Shown here: in pieces, positions 17,096 to 27,111 of the stretch
Layout: each line of letters begins with the position of its first letter
Position numbering within the stretch: the first letter of the stretch is position 1
NCBI GenBank assembly: GCA_003142185.1
Contig: PLOR01000026.1
Span: forward strand, 1 to 64,000
DNA from: Bryobacterales bacterium
GTDB taxonomy: Bacteria > Acidobacteriota > Terriglobia > Bryobacterales > Bryobacteraceae
Direction: 5' to 3'
Length of the DNA: 64,000 nucleotides
Translations under genes and position numbers: made by a program
Notes under the pieces: model-generated
What the model was told of the DNA's origin: nothing
What the model saw: the letters and a program-made list of their open reading frames with translations, nothing else
The model's database searches: none

Positions 17096-18472
17096 CTACG
17101 CCCCCACCCCCGCCGCCAGCGTCGCCCCCGGCTCCAGCCATCTTCTCCGGCCGGCGTGGGCGATGACGAATAAGACTACGAAGCCGGCCATCAGGCCCAG
17201 GCTGGCGCCGAGGCCGATCCATTCCGGGCGGAACGAGTGCAATCGCAGCGTGATCGCGACGTTGAGCAGCACGGGGACCATGGCGGCGAGCACCGGCGGC
17301 CAGGGGCGCTCCAGGGCGAATAGCGAGCGGGCCATCACCTCAATCAAACTCCAGCCCACCATGCTGGGGCCCAGCCCTAGGAACACGGCCGCCACCAGTT
17401 GGGTGGACTCGGCGGTGAAACTGCCGCGCTGGAAGAGGATTCCGATGACGGGTTGGCGAAACAGAATGGCAAATCCGCAACCGGCGACGGCGGCGAGCGC
17501 GGTGAGCGCCACCGTCCGATCAATCAGGCGGAAGGCGTCGTGCATGCGCGACAAGCTGCGCAGGCGGCTGATTTCCGGCAACAGCGAAGTGGAAATGGGA
17601 GTTACCAACAGCGCCAGCGGCACGCCCACGCCCCGCATGCAGTAATCTAGAGCGGCGGCCATCCCAGGCCCCACGTGGGTGGCATAAGCGCGGGTGAAGA
17701 TGATATTCAGGCTCAAGGCCGCCGCGTAGACAACGAAGAAAGCCGGCTTGGCCGCGATTTCGCGCCAGGAGACCGCGCACGGTTCCGCGTCGCCGGCAGA
17801 GAGCTCGCGCCGCGCGGCGAACCATACGATGGCCAGTTGCGCGAAAGCGCCGGCGGTGTAGCCAATTGCGAAGGCATAGACGCCCACGGCTCGCCACAAC
17901 ACCAGCGCGCCCGCGATGGTGCACACGTTGAGCGCCGCCTGGTAGAAGGCCATGGGCCCGAAGCGCCGGCCGGTGTAGAGGAACGCGCAATATACGGCGG
18001 CGGCGCCGGCGGCGGGGGTGGAGAGCGCAAAGATGCGCAGATTGGCGGTGGCGGCCGCGAAATAGGCCGGATCGAGGCCGGGCGCGAGAATGCGCATCAG
18101 CCACGGCGCTCCCACGATTACGGCTGCCGCGATGGCGGCGAAGACCCAGGCGAAGACGCGCAGGAGGCGACGGAAAAGGGCGAGCCGCGCGTTCCCGCCA
18201 GCCGCGGTCAGCATGGGGACAAAGGCGAACACGATGCTGTTGATGACCACCGAATTCAGCGTATCGATGGGGCCCATGGCGACGGCCAGCGAATCGGCGC
18301 GGGCATGTGTGCCCAGCAGGTACGCCGTCAGCGCCACGCGCAGGAAGCCCAGCAGATTGCCGGTGACGAGGCCGGCCACAATCACCAGCCCGCCGCGCAC
18401 GAGCGGGCTTTCCACCGCGCGGTTCAGAACCCGCTCGGCGCTCAATGCCGGGGTTGGTTCGGTCGAGCTCAT
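17096..18472 (-). CDS. murJ: Lipid II flippase MurJ
   Basis: 458 residues from ATG 18472 (MSSTEPTPALSAERVLNRAV). This MOP-superfamily inner membrane protein moves lipid II across the membrane for peptidoglycan synthesis. About 12-14 hydrophobic segments are visible. Family-like features are RGGLVIVAGLVTGNLLGFLRVA near the N-terminus and IGILFQRGSFTAEST, which corresponds to the conserved (L)FERGxF motif. A longer in-frame N-terminus (to 18574) crosses a palindromic repeat and is unlikely. It is shorter than E. coli MurJ (511). It probably works with the penicillin-binding protein at 5020. Confidence 0.88.
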   Translation of the reverse strand: MSSTEPTPALSAERVLNRAVESPLVRGGLVIVAGLVTGNLLGFLRVALTAYLLGTHARADSLAVAMGPIDTLNSVVINSIVFAFVPMLTAAGGNARLALFRRLLRVFAWVFAAIAAAVIVGAPWLMRILAPGLDPAYFAAATANLRIFALSTPAAGAAAVYCAFLYTGRRFGPMAFYQAALNVCTIAGALVLWRAVGVYAFAIGYTAGAFAQLAIVWFAARRELSAGDAEPCAVSWREIAAKPAFFVVYAAALSLNIIFTRAYATHVGPGMAAALDYCMRGVGVPLALLVTPISTSLLPEISRLRSLSRMHDAFRLIDRTVALTALAAVAGCGFAILFRQPVIGILFQRGSFTAESTQLVAAVFLGLGPSMVGWSLIEVMARSLFALERPWPPVLAAMVPVLLNVAITLRLHSFRPEWIGLGASLGLMAGFVVLFVIAHAGRRRWLEPGATLAAGVGA

Positions 18473-18508
18473 GGCCTCTTGGGAAGTAGCCGATCCAATC
18501 GCCGGCGA

Positions 18509-18565
18509 CCGCTCCCTATGGTCACGGCTCTGAATGCGCATTGGAGCCGCGACCAAAGGGAGCGG
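18509..18565. repeat. Palindromic repeat, CCGCTCCCT-GGTCGCGGCTC family (copy 1)
   Basis: Arms of 22 bp at 18509-18530 and 18544-18565 are complementary at 20 positions, with a 13-nt loop that itself contains AATGCGCATT. It lies between tpx and murJ on the minus strand. The same element, with a longer loop, is at 31052-31117, and a right half is at 43762-43780. It probably works as a hairpin and terminator or is a non-autonomous mobile repeat. Confidence 0.75.
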
Positions 18566-18600
18566 CCGGTACACTCTTTGCGAAACGTCCCGACGCTGGT

Positions 18601-19122
18601 TCAGGCCGTGGCCGCGAACGCGTTCCGTGCCGCCTGCAGCGCCGCTTCGTAATTCGGATGATCGGCGACTTCCTTTACATATTCCGCGTAGCTCACCCGA
18701 TTGTTCCTGTCGATCACGAAAATGGCGCGGCTTTCGATACGCAGGTCCTTAATCAGCGTGCCGTAGTTGGAGCCGAAGGAGGCGTCCTTGTGATCGGAGA
18801 GCATCTTCACCTTATCCACGGCGAAGGCGCCGCACCAGCGCTTCTGCGCGAAAGGCAGGTCCATGCTGACAGTCAGAATATCGATGCCCGGCAGGGAGGC
18901 CGCCGCTTCATTGAACCGCTTGGTTTGCGCATCGCAAACCGGCGTATCGAGCGATGGCACCACGCTGACGATTCGGACGTGGCCGGCGGTATCTGCCAGC
19001 GTCACCGGCTTCAGGCTGCTATCGACCACGCTGAAATCCGGCGCGGCATCGCCGGGTTTAAGCTCCGGCCCAACCAGAGTCATCGGGTTGCCTCGCATGG
19101 TGGTAGCTCCCGGTCTTTCCAT
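18601..19122 (-). CDS. tpx: Thiol peroxidase
   Basis: 173 residues, the usual Tpx size. It reduces hydroperoxides with thioredoxin. The peroxidatic cysteine is Cys63 in VPSLDTPVCDAQTKRFN and the resolving cysteine is Cys97 in FAQKRWCGA; both match the Tpx pattern. LKPGDAAPDFSVVD is the typical N-terminus. The first residues (MERPGATTMRGNPM) contain alternative starts; ATG 19122 follows GGAGGAACT, so I keep it. A YyaL-like thioredoxin-fold protein is encoded just upstream on the same strand. Confidence 0.95.
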   Translation of the reverse strand: MERPGATTMRGNPMTLVGPELKPGDAAPDFSVVDSSLKPVTLADTAGHVRIVSVVPSLDTPVCDAQTKRFNEAAASLPGIDILTVSMDLPFAQKRWCGAFAVDKVKMLSDHKDASFGSNYGTLIKDLRIESRAIFVIDRNNRVSYAEYVKEVADHPNYEAALQAARNAFAATA

Positions 19123-19154
19123 AGTTCCTCCAGTAGACTTTAGCGATTGAGTTT

Positions 19155-21275
19155 CTATTGTAGCAATTCGGCCAATTGGGCAGCCTCGGTGACGGGCAAT
19201 TGGCAGGCGTAATTGCGGCAGACATAAGCGCTTGGGAGACCGCCGGCGAGTTGCATGGCTTCGATGGCGGGGATGCCCGCAGCCAAGGCGTGGCGGGTTT
19301 CCTCGGTGTCCACCAGTAGCACGATGCGGTTGGCCACAAAGCGGGAGTGGAAGGCGCGCAGCAGCGCGCGTGTGCCGACCGAGTCGCGCGGACCTACGAC
19401 GACGATCTGGCGCGGCTCGGCCAGGTAGAATTCGCAGGCTGTGAGCATGGCCGGCAGAGCCACCGGGACGCGGGCCAGGCGGGGGGCGAAGGCGGCCAAG
19501 GCGCGCTCGGCGGAGGCGCGAAACTCCAGGCGCCCGGTGATTTGGGCGAGGCGCAGCAGGTTGAGAATCGCGATCGAATTGCCGCTGGGTTCGGCGCCAT
19601 CGTAATCTTCCTTGAGGCGCAAGACGAGGTCTCCAGCATCCGCGGGGGAATGGAAGAATCCGCCGCCGGCCGGGTCTTCAAACAGCGCGCTCTGTTTTTC
19701 GGCCAGGCGCACCGCCCATTCCATGTCGCGCCGGTCGAACTGGGCCTCGTACAGATCGAGCAGCGCCTGCGTGAACATGGCGTAGTCTTCGAGAAAGCCT
19801 GGAATGGCGGCTTCGCCATCGCGATAACGGCGCAGCAACTGGCCGGTCTCCGGCTCGAAGAGATGGCTGAGCGCGAAATCCGCAGCGCGGCGCGCGGCCT
19901 TCGCGTAACGCGGTTCTTCGAGCACGGCGCCGCCCAGAGCGAGCGCGGAAATCATCAACCCATTCCAGGCGGTGAGAATCTTATCGTCCAGGTGAGGGCG
20001 CACACGCGAGGCGCGGGCCTTGAGCAGCGCGGCTTCGGCCGTCTCCAGCCCGGCGCGGACCTCCTCCACCGGACGGCCAAACTGCTCGGCGGTTTCTTCC
20101 ACGCTGGCAGCCTGGTAGAGAATGTTGCGACCCGAGAATTCGGAATGCGGGTCGTTCACCACGTTGCCGCCCTCCGCCACGCCGTAGCGGTAAGCAAACC
20201 ATTCGGCAGCCGGCGCGGGGACGGTCAGGCGGATCTCATCGGCGGACCAGATGTAGAATGCGCCTTCTCCTTTGACTGAGGGCTCTTCGGGACGGATGAC
20301 GCTGTCGGCATCTTCGGCCGAGTAGCATCCGCCCTCGGGCGCGGTCATGTCGCGCAGCAGGTAATCGAAAATGCGGCGCGCGGTTTCGGCGAAGGACTTT
20401 TCACCGGTGATTTGAAAGGCTTCGAGATAGGAAGTGGCGAGTTGCGCCTGGTCGTAGAGCATCTTTTCGAAATGCGGCACGAACCAGCGCTCGTCCACCG
20501 AATAGCGATGGAACCCGCCGCCGAGCTGATCGTTCATGCCGCCTTCGGCCATCTTGCGCAGGGTGTGGAGGGTCATCTCGAGCGCTTCCCGGTTGCCGGT
20601 GCGGGCGTGGTAGCGCAGCAGAAACTCGAAGACGGCGGGCCGCGGAAACTTGGGCGCCGGGCCGAATCCGCCCATTTCGGAATCGTAAGTGCGTCGGAAG
20701 ATGGAGAATCCGCTCTCGATCACGGCGTAATCGATGGGTGCGTGGCTGCCGGCGGGCACGCCGTCGAAAGCGGACTGCTTTTCGAGTTGCGCCAGCGCCT
20801 GGCGCGCCGATTCGCCGATGCGGTCGCGATCGCTGCGCCAGGCCTGCGCGATCTGCGTGAGGACACTCGAGAAGCCGGCGTGGCCCCAACGGTCTTCCGG
20901 CGGAAAGTAGGTGCCGCCGAAGAAGGGCTCCAACTCGGGGGTCAGCCAAACCGACATCGGCCAGCCCCCGCCGCCGGTGGCAGCCTGAACGAAGGACATG
21001 TAGATGCGGTCGACATCCGGGCGCTCCTCGCGATCCACTTTTATCGGCACGAAATCGCGATTGAGCTGGGCGGCGACGACCGCGTTTTCGAACGATTCCC
21101 GCTCCATCACGTGGCACCAGTGGCAGGTGGAATAGCCGATCGAAAGAAAGATGGGCTTGTCTTCGGCGCGCGCCTTGGCGAACGCTTCCCCTCCCCAGGC
21201 GTACCAATCCACCGGGTTGTGCGCGTGCTGCAACAAGTAGGGACTTTTTTCCAGGGCCAGACGGTTCGAGTGCAT
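19155..21275 (-). CDS. yyaL: YyaL-like protein: thioredoxin (DUF255) plus six-hairpin glycosidase-like domains
   Basis: 706 residues. An N-terminal thioredoxin-fold domain (about 1-170) has CHWC at 51-54 in [18 protein letters not shown], followed by [13 protein letters not shown] and [13 protein letters not shown]. The rest is an alpha/alpha barrel like N-acylglucosamine 2-epimerase, with [31 protein letters not shown] and [12 protein letters not shown]. This matches the widespread YyaL/SPATA20 family, whose biochemical role is unsettled. It lies 32 bases upstream of tpx on the same strand, which suggests a redox link. Confidence 0.93.
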   Translation of the reverse strand: MHSNRLALEKSPYLLQHAHNPVDWYAWGGEAFAKARAEDKPIFLSIGYSTCHWCHVMERESFENAVVAAQLNRDFVPIKVDREERPDVDRIYMSFVQAATGGGGWPMSVWLTPELEPFFGGTYFPPEDRWGHAGFSSVLTQIAQAWRSDRDRIGESARQALAQLEKQSAFDGVPAGSHAPIDYAVIESGFSIFRRTYDSEMGGFGPAPKFPRPAVFEFLLRYHARTGNREALEMTLHTLRKMAEGGMNDQLGGGFHRYSVDERWFVPHFEKMLYDQAQLATSYLEAFQITGEKSFAETARRIFDYLLRDMTAPEGGCYSAEDADSVIRPEEPSVKGEGAFYIWSADEIRLTVPAPAAEWFAYRYGVAEGGNVVNDPHSEFSGRNILYQAASVEETAEQFGRPVEEVRAGLETAEAALLKARASRVRPHLDDKILTAWNGLMISALALGGAVLEEPRYAKAARRAADFALSHLFEPETGQLLRRYRDGEAAIPGFLEDYAMFTQALLDLYEAQFDRRDMEWAVRLAEKQSALFEDPAGGGFFHSPADAGDLVLRLKEDYDGAEPSGNSIAILNLLRLAQITGRLEFRASAERALAAFAPRLARVPVALPAMLTACEFYLAEPRQIVVVGPRDSVGTRALLRAFHSRFVANRIVLLVDTEETRHALAAGIPAIEAMQLAGGLPSAYVCRNYACQLPVTEAAQLAELLQ

Positions 21276-21393
21276 GGAAGGTGCCTTAAGCGTAAGGAGG
21301 AAGCATGAGGGGTGTCAAGTTCAACGCGTGAGCTTGCTTACTCGAGCGCTGGCAGCGTGAATCCGAATGCGCGGGAGCGGTGTCTAACCATAT

Positions 21394-21828
21394 ATGCGGT
21401 ATTGGGGCTATCTGTGCGCGAAAGTGGTCGTTGCGTCTGCGGTGCTCTATGGGCTGCCGGTGTGGCTCTCCAAGGGCTCCCCGGCCGCTCCGCATCGGAT
21501 CGCATTCGCGCCAACGTTGCCGACCATCGCGGCTATGATGGGCTGGTTCTTGCTGGCCGCGGGAACGATTTACCTGATTGTCTGGGATCAACGCCACCGC
21601 TGTCGCACCTGCCTGCGCCGCCTGCGCATGCCAGTCGCGACCGGCTCTTGGGGATTCATGCTGCAACTCGGGCGGCCGCGGATCGAATACATCTGCACTT
21701 ACGGGCACGGCACGCTGAAGGAAGAAGAGCTGCAGATCTCCGGCCTTGCCAACCCGGAGTGGACGGCTCACTCGGACGATTATTGGGAAGAACTGAGCGC
21801 TTCGAGCGAGCAATCCGGTAAGAAATAG
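21394..21828 (+). CDS. Small membrane protein with CxxC motif, hypothetical
   Basis: 144 residues from ATG 21394. There are two likely membrane helices (about 5-24 and 44-63, the latter MMGWFLLAAGTIYLIVWDQ), then RCRTCLRRLRMPV with a CxxC pair, and a soluble tail ending EWTAHSDDYWEELSAS. A third Cys with a nearby His (YICTYGHG) could complete a metal site. No family name recognised; I believe similar proteins occur in Acidobacteriota. It stands alone between two minus-strand genes. Confidence 0.6.
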   Translation: MRYWGYLCAKVVVASAVLYGLPVWLSKGSPAAPHRIAFAPTLPTIAAMMGWFLLAAGTIYLIVWDQRHRCRTCLRRLRMPVATGSWGFMLQLGRPRIEYICTYGHGTLKEEELQISGLANPEWTAHSDDYWEELSASSEQSGKK

Positions 21829-22118
21829 CCAGCCCGGGCCGCCGGCCGGCCATGCCCGGAGGAGCCGGACCCGTACAAATTCGGCGTAGCCGGCTGCGAC
21901 GATGGTTCCGCCACGCCCGGAAGCTGGGTGTCCCCACAGCCGAATCCCGTCAGAAACTGGATCGCTCCGGCGAGAATTGCGGACACTCCTATTACAACTT
22001 GGGGGTCATTTCAACTACAGCGACCGAAATGAAAAGAGCATGGCGCGTGCATCAACAAAGTGTCGAGATGACTCTCGACACGGCGGCAAGACTGCCTGGC
22101 AAGACTGCCCGCGCCACG

Positions 22119-23012
22119 TCAAGTCCGGGAATGCACCAGCGTGGCCTGGCGCAGGCGGTCGAGTTGGCGCCGGGCGATCTCGGCCCACTGGCCGCCGCGA
22201 TCCAGCTTCAGATAATTCTTCCAGTGGTGCACGGCTTTCAGGTTATCGCCCTGGCGCTCGCACAGGAGGGCCAGGTTGAAATGGGCGTCGGCGTATTGCG
22301 GATTCAGCTCCAGCGCCATCCGGTAATGCTCCTGGGCATCGTCGAGCCGTCCCAGCTCGTCGTAGAGATTGCCGATATTGAATTGCGCCAGCGGGTAACT
22401 TGGATCGGCATCGACGGCTTCGCGGTAGTAAGTTTCGGCGTCGGCGAATTTGCGCTGGCGGTAATAGATGGTGCCCAGGTTGACCAGCGCGCCGGCCGCC
22501 TCCGGGTTGAGTTCCAGCGCCTTCTGGTAAGCCTCGATGGCTTCCTCGACCGGGGCGCCGGTCTCTTCCAGGTCGAGCCCCTGCTGGAACCAACCTTCCG
22601 CTTCGCGCATCCGGCTGGCGCCGGGCTTTCGGCCGGGAAACGGCGCCAGGCCACCCAGCGCGGCGGTCTCGAAGTCGAGCAGAATCTGGCCGCTGATGGC
22701 CTCCATCCGTTGCCCGGCGATGTGCACCGCAATCTTGCGGCCGTCGGAGACGATGCGCAGTTCGGAAAGCGGCTGCTCGACGGCCAGTTTGCGGCGCAGC
22801 GATGCCAGCGCGCGCCCGATTTGCCTGGGCTGGATGCGGTTCTCACGCAGCTTGACGATGGTCTGGATGGCGATCAGGTCGGAAAAGGAATACTTGTCGG
22901 ATGGCGGAATCAGTTCCTGGCGCTCCCAGCTTCGCAACTGGCGCTCGGAAAGACCGAACTGGCGCAGCACATCGGCCCTCGAGTACTCCTCTTTCGGCGC
23001 CTTTGGCAGCAC
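22119..23012 (-). CDS. MerR-type HTH plus TPR repeat protein
   Basis: 297 residues from ATG 23012. Residues about 8-75 form a MerR-like winged helix (YSRADVLRQFGLSERQLRSWERQELIPP, then FSDLIAIQTI). A linker follows, then at least four TPR units from about 135 on (EEAIEAYQKALELNPEAAGALVNLG and repeats of it). It is probably a transcriptional regulator or scaffold that senses a partner through the TPR domain. This combination is frequent in Acidobacteriota, to my knowledge. It is divergent from trmFO, about 95 bases apart. Confidence 0.85.
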   Translation of the reverse strand: MLPKAPKEEYSRADVLRQFGLSERQLRSWERQELIPPSDKYSFSDLIAIQTIVKLRENRIQPRQIGRALASLRRKLAVEQPLSELRIVSDGRKIAVHIAGQRMEAISGQILLDFETAALGGLAPFPGRKPGASRMREAEGWFQQGLDLEETGAPVEEAIEAYQKALELNPEAAGALVNLGTIYYRQRKFADAETYYREAVDADPSYPLAQFNIGNLYDELGRLDDAQEHYRMALELNPQYADAHFNLALLCERQGDNLKAVHHWKNYLKLDRGGQWAEIARRQLDRLRQATLVHSRT

Positions 23013-23107
23013 GCGACCATTCTAACGCGGTTCCGTGGGGCAGGTCCCCGGGTTGCGGAACGAGATCCTCTCGCCAAGCAGGGGCTCTTGTATCCTGTAA
23101 GTTCGGC

Positions 23108-24445
23108 GTGAGCGATCCCATTCACATTATCGGCGCGGGCTTGGCGGGTTCCGAGGCGGCTTGGCAGATCGCGCGCCGGGGCCTGGCGTGCGTGTTGTAC
23201 GAGATGCGGCCGGTGCGGCCCACGCCCGCGCACCAGACGGACCGGCTGGCGGAGCTGGTGTGCAGCAACTCGCTCAAGTCGGAGACCGAGTCCACCGCGC
23301 CGTGGCTGCTCAAGGAAGAACTGCGGCGGCTCGGTTCTCTGCTGCTCGAAGTGGCGGCCCGCGCGCGCGTTCCAGGCGGGCAGGCGCTTACCGTGGACCG
23401 GGATGTATTCGCCAACGAGGTGACGGCGGCCATCGCCGCCGAGCCGCTGATCGAGGTACGCCGCGAGGAGGTAACCGCGATTCCGCCGGAGCCAATCGTC
23501 ATCGTCGCAACCGGTCCGCTGACCAGCGACGCGTTGGCAAATGACATCGCGCGCCTGACCGGCTCCGAACGCCTCTACTTTTACGATGCCATCAGCCCGA
23601 TTGTCGACGCCGATTCGGTGGACACGCGCGTAGCTTTCTGGGCTTCGCGCTACGGCAAGTCGGTGGATTCGACCGGCGACTATCTGAATTGCCCGCTGGA
23701 CCGCGATCAATACGAGCGTTTCGTCGACGCGCTGCTGGAGGCCCAGCCCGTCGCCGCGCACATTGCAGAGGACCGCACGCCTTTCTTCGAAGCCTGCCTG
23801 CCGATCGAGGAACTGGCGCGGCGGGGGCGGGAGACGTTGCGCTTCGGGCCCATGAAGCCGGTGGGACTGAGCGATCCGCGCACCGGCAGACGGCCGTACG
23901 CCGTGGTGCAATTGCGGCAGGAGAATCTGCGCACGCGGAGCTTCAACCTGGTCGGCTTCCAGAACCACATGAAATTTGGCGACCAGGCGCGCGTGCTGCG
24001 GATGATTCCGGGTCTCGAAACGGCCGAGTTCCTGCGCTTCGGACAGATCCACCGCAACACTTATATCAATGCGCCGGCGCTCGTATCCGCCACTCTCCAG
24101 TTGCGCGCCGCCCAGCGCGTTTTTTTCGCCGGGCAGATTTCCGGCGTGGAAGGTTACGTGGAAGCTATCGCCACCGGCCTGATGGCAGGAATGCACGCGG
24201 CTGCGATGGCAGCCGGTGAAACGCCGCGCGCGTTGCCGCGCGAGACCGCACTGGGCTCCCTGTGCCATTACATCGCGGGCGCCGATCCCGCGAATTACCA
24301 GCCCGCCAACATCACCTTCGATCTGTTACCCGCGCTCGATGAGGCCGTGCGCCACCGGCTCCGCCACGACAAGAGGGCGCGGCACGCCGAGGTGTGCCGG
24401 CACGCGCTGGAGGCGCTGGAAGAGTATCGTCACGCATATGTGTGA
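23108..24445 (+). CDS. trmFO: Folate-dependent tRNA (uracil-54-C5) methyltransferase TrmFO
   Basis: 445 residues from a GTG at 23108. It makes ribothymidine 54 in tRNA using 5,10-methylenetetrahydrofolate and FAD. HIIGAGLAGSEAAWQIARRG is the FAD-binding motif, followed by YEMRP and ELVCSNSLKSE, which contains the family's conserved cysteine, and FFEACLPIEELARRG. The segment FFAGQISGVEGYVEAIATGLMAG is the C-terminal FAD contact. It is 20 bases upstream of the glycosyltransferase run on the same strand. Confidence 0.96.
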   Translation: MSDPIHIIGAGLAGSEAAWQIARRGLACVLYEMRPVRPTPAHQTDRLAELVCSNSLKSETESTAPWLLKEELRRLGSLLLEVAARARVPGGQALTVDRDVFANEVTAAIAAEPLIEVRREEVTAIPPEPIVIVATGPLTSDALANDIARLTGSERLYFYDAISPIVDADSVDTRVAFWASRYGKSVDSTGDYLNCPLDRDQYERFVDALLEAQPVAAHIAEDRTPFFEACLPIEELARRGRETLRFGPMKPVGLSDPRTGRRPYAVVQLRQENLRTRSFNLVGFQNHMKFGDQARVLRMIPGLETAEFLRFGQIHRNTYINAPALVSATLQLRAAQRVFFAGQISGVEGYVEAIATGLMAGMHAAAMAAGETPRALPRETALGSLCHYIAGADPANYQPANITFDLLPALDEAVRHRLRHDKRARHAEVCRHALEALEEYRHAYV

Positions 24446-24465
24446 GAAACGGCGGAAGCTCCGCC

Positions 24466-25140
24466 ATGTATAAGAACCAGTCCATCACAGTCATTATTCC
24501 TTGCCTCAACGAGGAGCAGGGCATCGAGCAGATTCTGCGCGCGATGCCGGTCTTCGTCGACGAAGTCATCGTGGTGGACAATGCGTCCACCGATGGCACC
24601 TCGGAGGTCGCCGCAAGGCTGGGCGCCAAAGTCATTCGCGAGGATGTGCGCGGCTACGGCCGGAGTTACAAGCGCGGCTTCCGCGAGGCCATCGGCGACC
24701 TGATCGTGACCCTGGACGGCGATCACAGTTACCCGGTGGATGCGCTCTCTTACCTGATCGAAGCGTTTCTCCATTTCGATGTCGATTTCCTGAATGCTTC
24801 GCGCTTCCCGGTGCGCGATGCGCGCTCGATGAGCTTCATCAACCTGATCGGCAACCTGGTGCTTTCGCTGGCGATGTCGATTCTGTTCTTTCGCTGGGTG
24901 CGCGATTCGCAGTCCGGCATGTGGGTGTTCCGCCGGGCGATCCTGGAACATATGAAGCTCGAATCCGACGGCATGTCTTTCTCCGAGGAAATCAAGATTG
25001 AGGCGCTGCGCGATTCGCGCATACGGTTCGGCGAGATCTCCATCATGTATACCTCGCGCCTGGGCGAAACCAAGCTCCACCTCTGGCGCGACGGCTTCGC
25101 CAACCTGGCGTTTCTCGTCAAGAAGCGGTTCTGGCGATGA
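24466..25140 (+). CDS. Family 2 glycosyltransferase, polyprenyl-phosphate-sugar synthase-like
   Basis: 224 residues from ATG 24466. The GT-A fold shows SITVIIPCLNEEQGIEQ, VVDNASTDGT and a DGD motif in VTLDGDHSYP, plus SGMWVFRR, as in dolichol-phosphate-mannose-like synthases. It lacks long C-terminal membrane domains. It probably transfers a sugar to a lipid carrier at the cytoplasmic face. It is the first of five glycosyltransferases; its stop overlaps the next start (ATGA). Confidence 0.88.
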   Translation: MYKNQSITVIIPCLNEEQGIEQILRAMPVFVDEVIVVDNASTDGTSEVAARLGAKVIREDVRGYGRSYKRGFREAIGDLIVTLDGDHSYPVDALSYLIEAFLHFDVDFLNASRFPVRDARSMSFINLIGNLVLSLAMSILFFRWVRDSQSGMWVFRRAILEHMKLESDGMSFSEEIKIEALRDSRIRFGEISIMYTSRLGETKLHLWRDGFANLAFLVKKRFWR

Positions 25141-26123
25141 GCATCACCGCCGTGATACCGGTGTGGAATGGGCGCGAGTCGCTGGGGCGCCTCCTCGACA
25201 GCCTGGAGGCGCAGACGGTGCCGGTGGCCGAGTTGCTGGTGGTGGATAACGGCTCGAGCGATGGCGCGCCGGAATTGGCCGCGCGCCGCGGCGCTCGCGT
25301 GATTCCCATGGGACGCAACGCCGGGTTTGCCGCCGCCGTGAATCGTGGCATCCAATCGGCCCAATCGCACTGGATCGCCGTGCTCAACAGCGATGTCGAG
25401 CTCGCCCCGGACTACCTGGCGCAACTGGTGGATTCCGGCGGCTGGTTCGCCACCGGCAAGATCCTCTCCGCACAAGATCCGGCGCGCATCGACGGCACCT
25501 TCGATCTGGTTTCCCGCGGCGGCGCGGCCTGGCGGGCCGGCAGCGGACGCCTGGATCAGCCGGCATTTTCACGCGCGCAACCTATTTGGACGGCCCCCTG
25601 GACGGCGGCGCTGTTCCGCGCCACCCTGTTCGAACGCGTGGGCCTGCTCGATGAGCTTTTCGAATCGTACCTGGAGGACGTGGATTTCGGAATGCGCTGC
25701 GCAGAACACTCGCTGGCGGGTGAGTACGTCCCCACCGCCGTCGCCTGGCACCAGGGCAGCGCCACACTCGGCCGCTGGCATCCGGAGACTGTACGGCGGA
25801 TGAGTCGCAACCAGGTGTTTTTGCTGGCCCGGCACTATCCCCGCCATTTGTTGTGGAAGTGGGCCTGGCCGATTCTGGTTGGCCAACTGCTATGGGGAGG
25901 CGTGGCGCTGCGCCACGGCGCTGTGCTGGCGTGGCTGAAAGGAAAATGGCAGGGCCTGCGCGGATTTGCCGCCATCCGCCGCGTTGCGCCCCCTTGCGGC
26001 CTGGACATTCTGGAACCGCTTCTGGTGACCCACGAACGCGCCCTACGCGTGGCGCAGTCCGGCAGCGGGCACGACCTCTATTGGCGCATGTACTTTCTGC
26101 TCACACGGGGTGGGGCAAAGTGA
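25137..26123 (+). CDS. Family 2 glycosyltransferase (rhamnosyltransferase-like)
   Basis: 328 residues, coupled by ATGA to the gene before. VIPVWNGRESLGRLLDSL and VDNGSSDGAPEL start the GT-A domain; LNSDVEL carries the metal-binding aspartate region and ESYLEDVDFGMR the catalytic ED segment. A hydrophobic patch near 235-260 may associate with the membrane. The profile fits rhamnosyl- or related transferases of surface polysaccharide synthesis. Donor and acceptor are unknown. Confidence 0.87.
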   Translation: MSITAVIPVWNGRESLGRLLDSLEAQTVPVAELLVVDNGSSDGAPELAARRGARVIPMGRNAGFAAAVNRGIQSAQSHWIAVLNSDVELAPDYLAQLVDSGGWFATGKILSAQDPARIDGTFDLVSRGGAAWRAGSGRLDQPAFSRAQPIWTAPWTAALFRATLFERVGLLDELFESYLEDVDFGMRCAEHSLAGEYVPTAVAWHQGSATLGRWHPETVRRMSRNQVFLLARHYPRHLLWKWAWPILVGQLLWGGVALRHGAVLAWLKGKWQGLRGFAAIRRVAPPCGLDILEPLLVTHERALRVAQSGSGHDLYWRMYFLLTRGGAK

Positions 26124-26126
26124 CAC

Positions 26127-27068
26127 ATGTCCGACATCGGCATTGTTATCGTTACCTACAATTCGCAATCTGAAATCGGCCCCTGTCTCGATGCCGCCCT
26201 GGCCACCGGCGCCGATGTTGTAGTTGTCGATAACGGCTCGCGGGACGGGACACTCGCCGAAGTTGCCTCCCGCGGAGTTCCGCTGGTGGCCAACCCAAAC
26301 AACCGTGGATTCGCCGCTGCTGTAAACCAAGGGTTTACAGCGCTCCATTCGCCATATGTTCTACTCTTGAACCCGGACGCTGTGATCCTGCGCGGCCTCG
26401 ATGCGATGCGCCAGGCTTGTGATCTGGAGGGCGCGGCTGGCGCTGGCGGTTGCCTGATCGACGAGCAGAACAAACCGCAGGTCGGTTTCATGGTGCGGTC
26501 CTTTCCTACTCCGGCGGCGCTGATTTTGGAAGTTCTCGTGCTGAATCGGATTTGGCCGAACAATCCAGTCAATCGCCGCTACCGGGCCATGGCGGTGAAT
26601 TATTCTTTGCGGACAGCCGTGGAACAGCCGGCCGGTGCGTTTCTCATGTTGCGCCGGGCAGTGTGGCAGGAACTGGGCGGTTTCGACGAGGGCTACTATC
26701 CGCTATGGTTTGAAGATGTCGATTTTTGCCGGCGGGTAGCCGCGCGTAACTATGTTCTTTTCTATACACCGGAGGCGGTCGCGCGGCACACGGGAGGGCA
26801 CTCGATCGCGAGCATCAGCGTGCAGGCCCGATGCTTTTATTGGTATCGTAGTTTAATTAGGTATTCAGCCAGGCACTATCCACCGTTCGCATTCCGGATG
26901 GTGTGCCTGTCGGTGGTTGCAGGCTCGATTCTCCGTGGCGCTGTGGGAGCGTTGTTGCAGAGGAGTTGGACGCCCCTGGCAACTTACGGGAACGTGGCGC
27001 GCCTTGCCAGCCACTGCCTGTTTTTCGGCTGGAAGGACGCAGCCGCGATGTCCGGTTCCAGGTTTTAG
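26127..27068 (+). CDS. Family 2 glycosyltransferase
   Basis: 313 residues starting 4 bases after the preceding stop. IGIVIVTYNSQSEIGPCLDAAL, VVDNGSRDGT, NNRGFAAAVNQGF and LLNPDAVI are GT2 features; YPLWFEDVDFCRRV holds the ED-D segment. It is similar in layout to its neighbours at 25137 and 27112, suggesting successive additions of sugars to one glycan. Codon use is slightly less G+C-biased than the neighbours in places. Confidence 0.87.
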   Translation: MSDIGIVIVTYNSQSEIGPCLDAALATGADVVVVDNGSRDGTLAEVASRGVPLVANPNNRGFAAAVNQGFTALHSPYVLLLNPDAVILRGLDAMRQACDLEGAAGAGGCLIDEQNKPQVGFMVRSFPTPAALILEVLVLNRIWPNNPVNRRYRAMAVNYSLRTAVEQPAGAFLMLRRAVWQELGGFDEGYYPLWFEDVDFCRRVAARNYVLFYTPEAVARHTGGHSIASISVQARCFYWYRSLIRYSARHYPPFAFRMVCLSVVAGSILRGAVGALLQRSWTPLATYGNVARLASHCLFFGWKDAAAMSGSRF

Positions 27069-27111
27069 GCCCAGGTTCAAGTGCAAGTACCGCTTTTTCG
27101 AGTTCTAGTGC

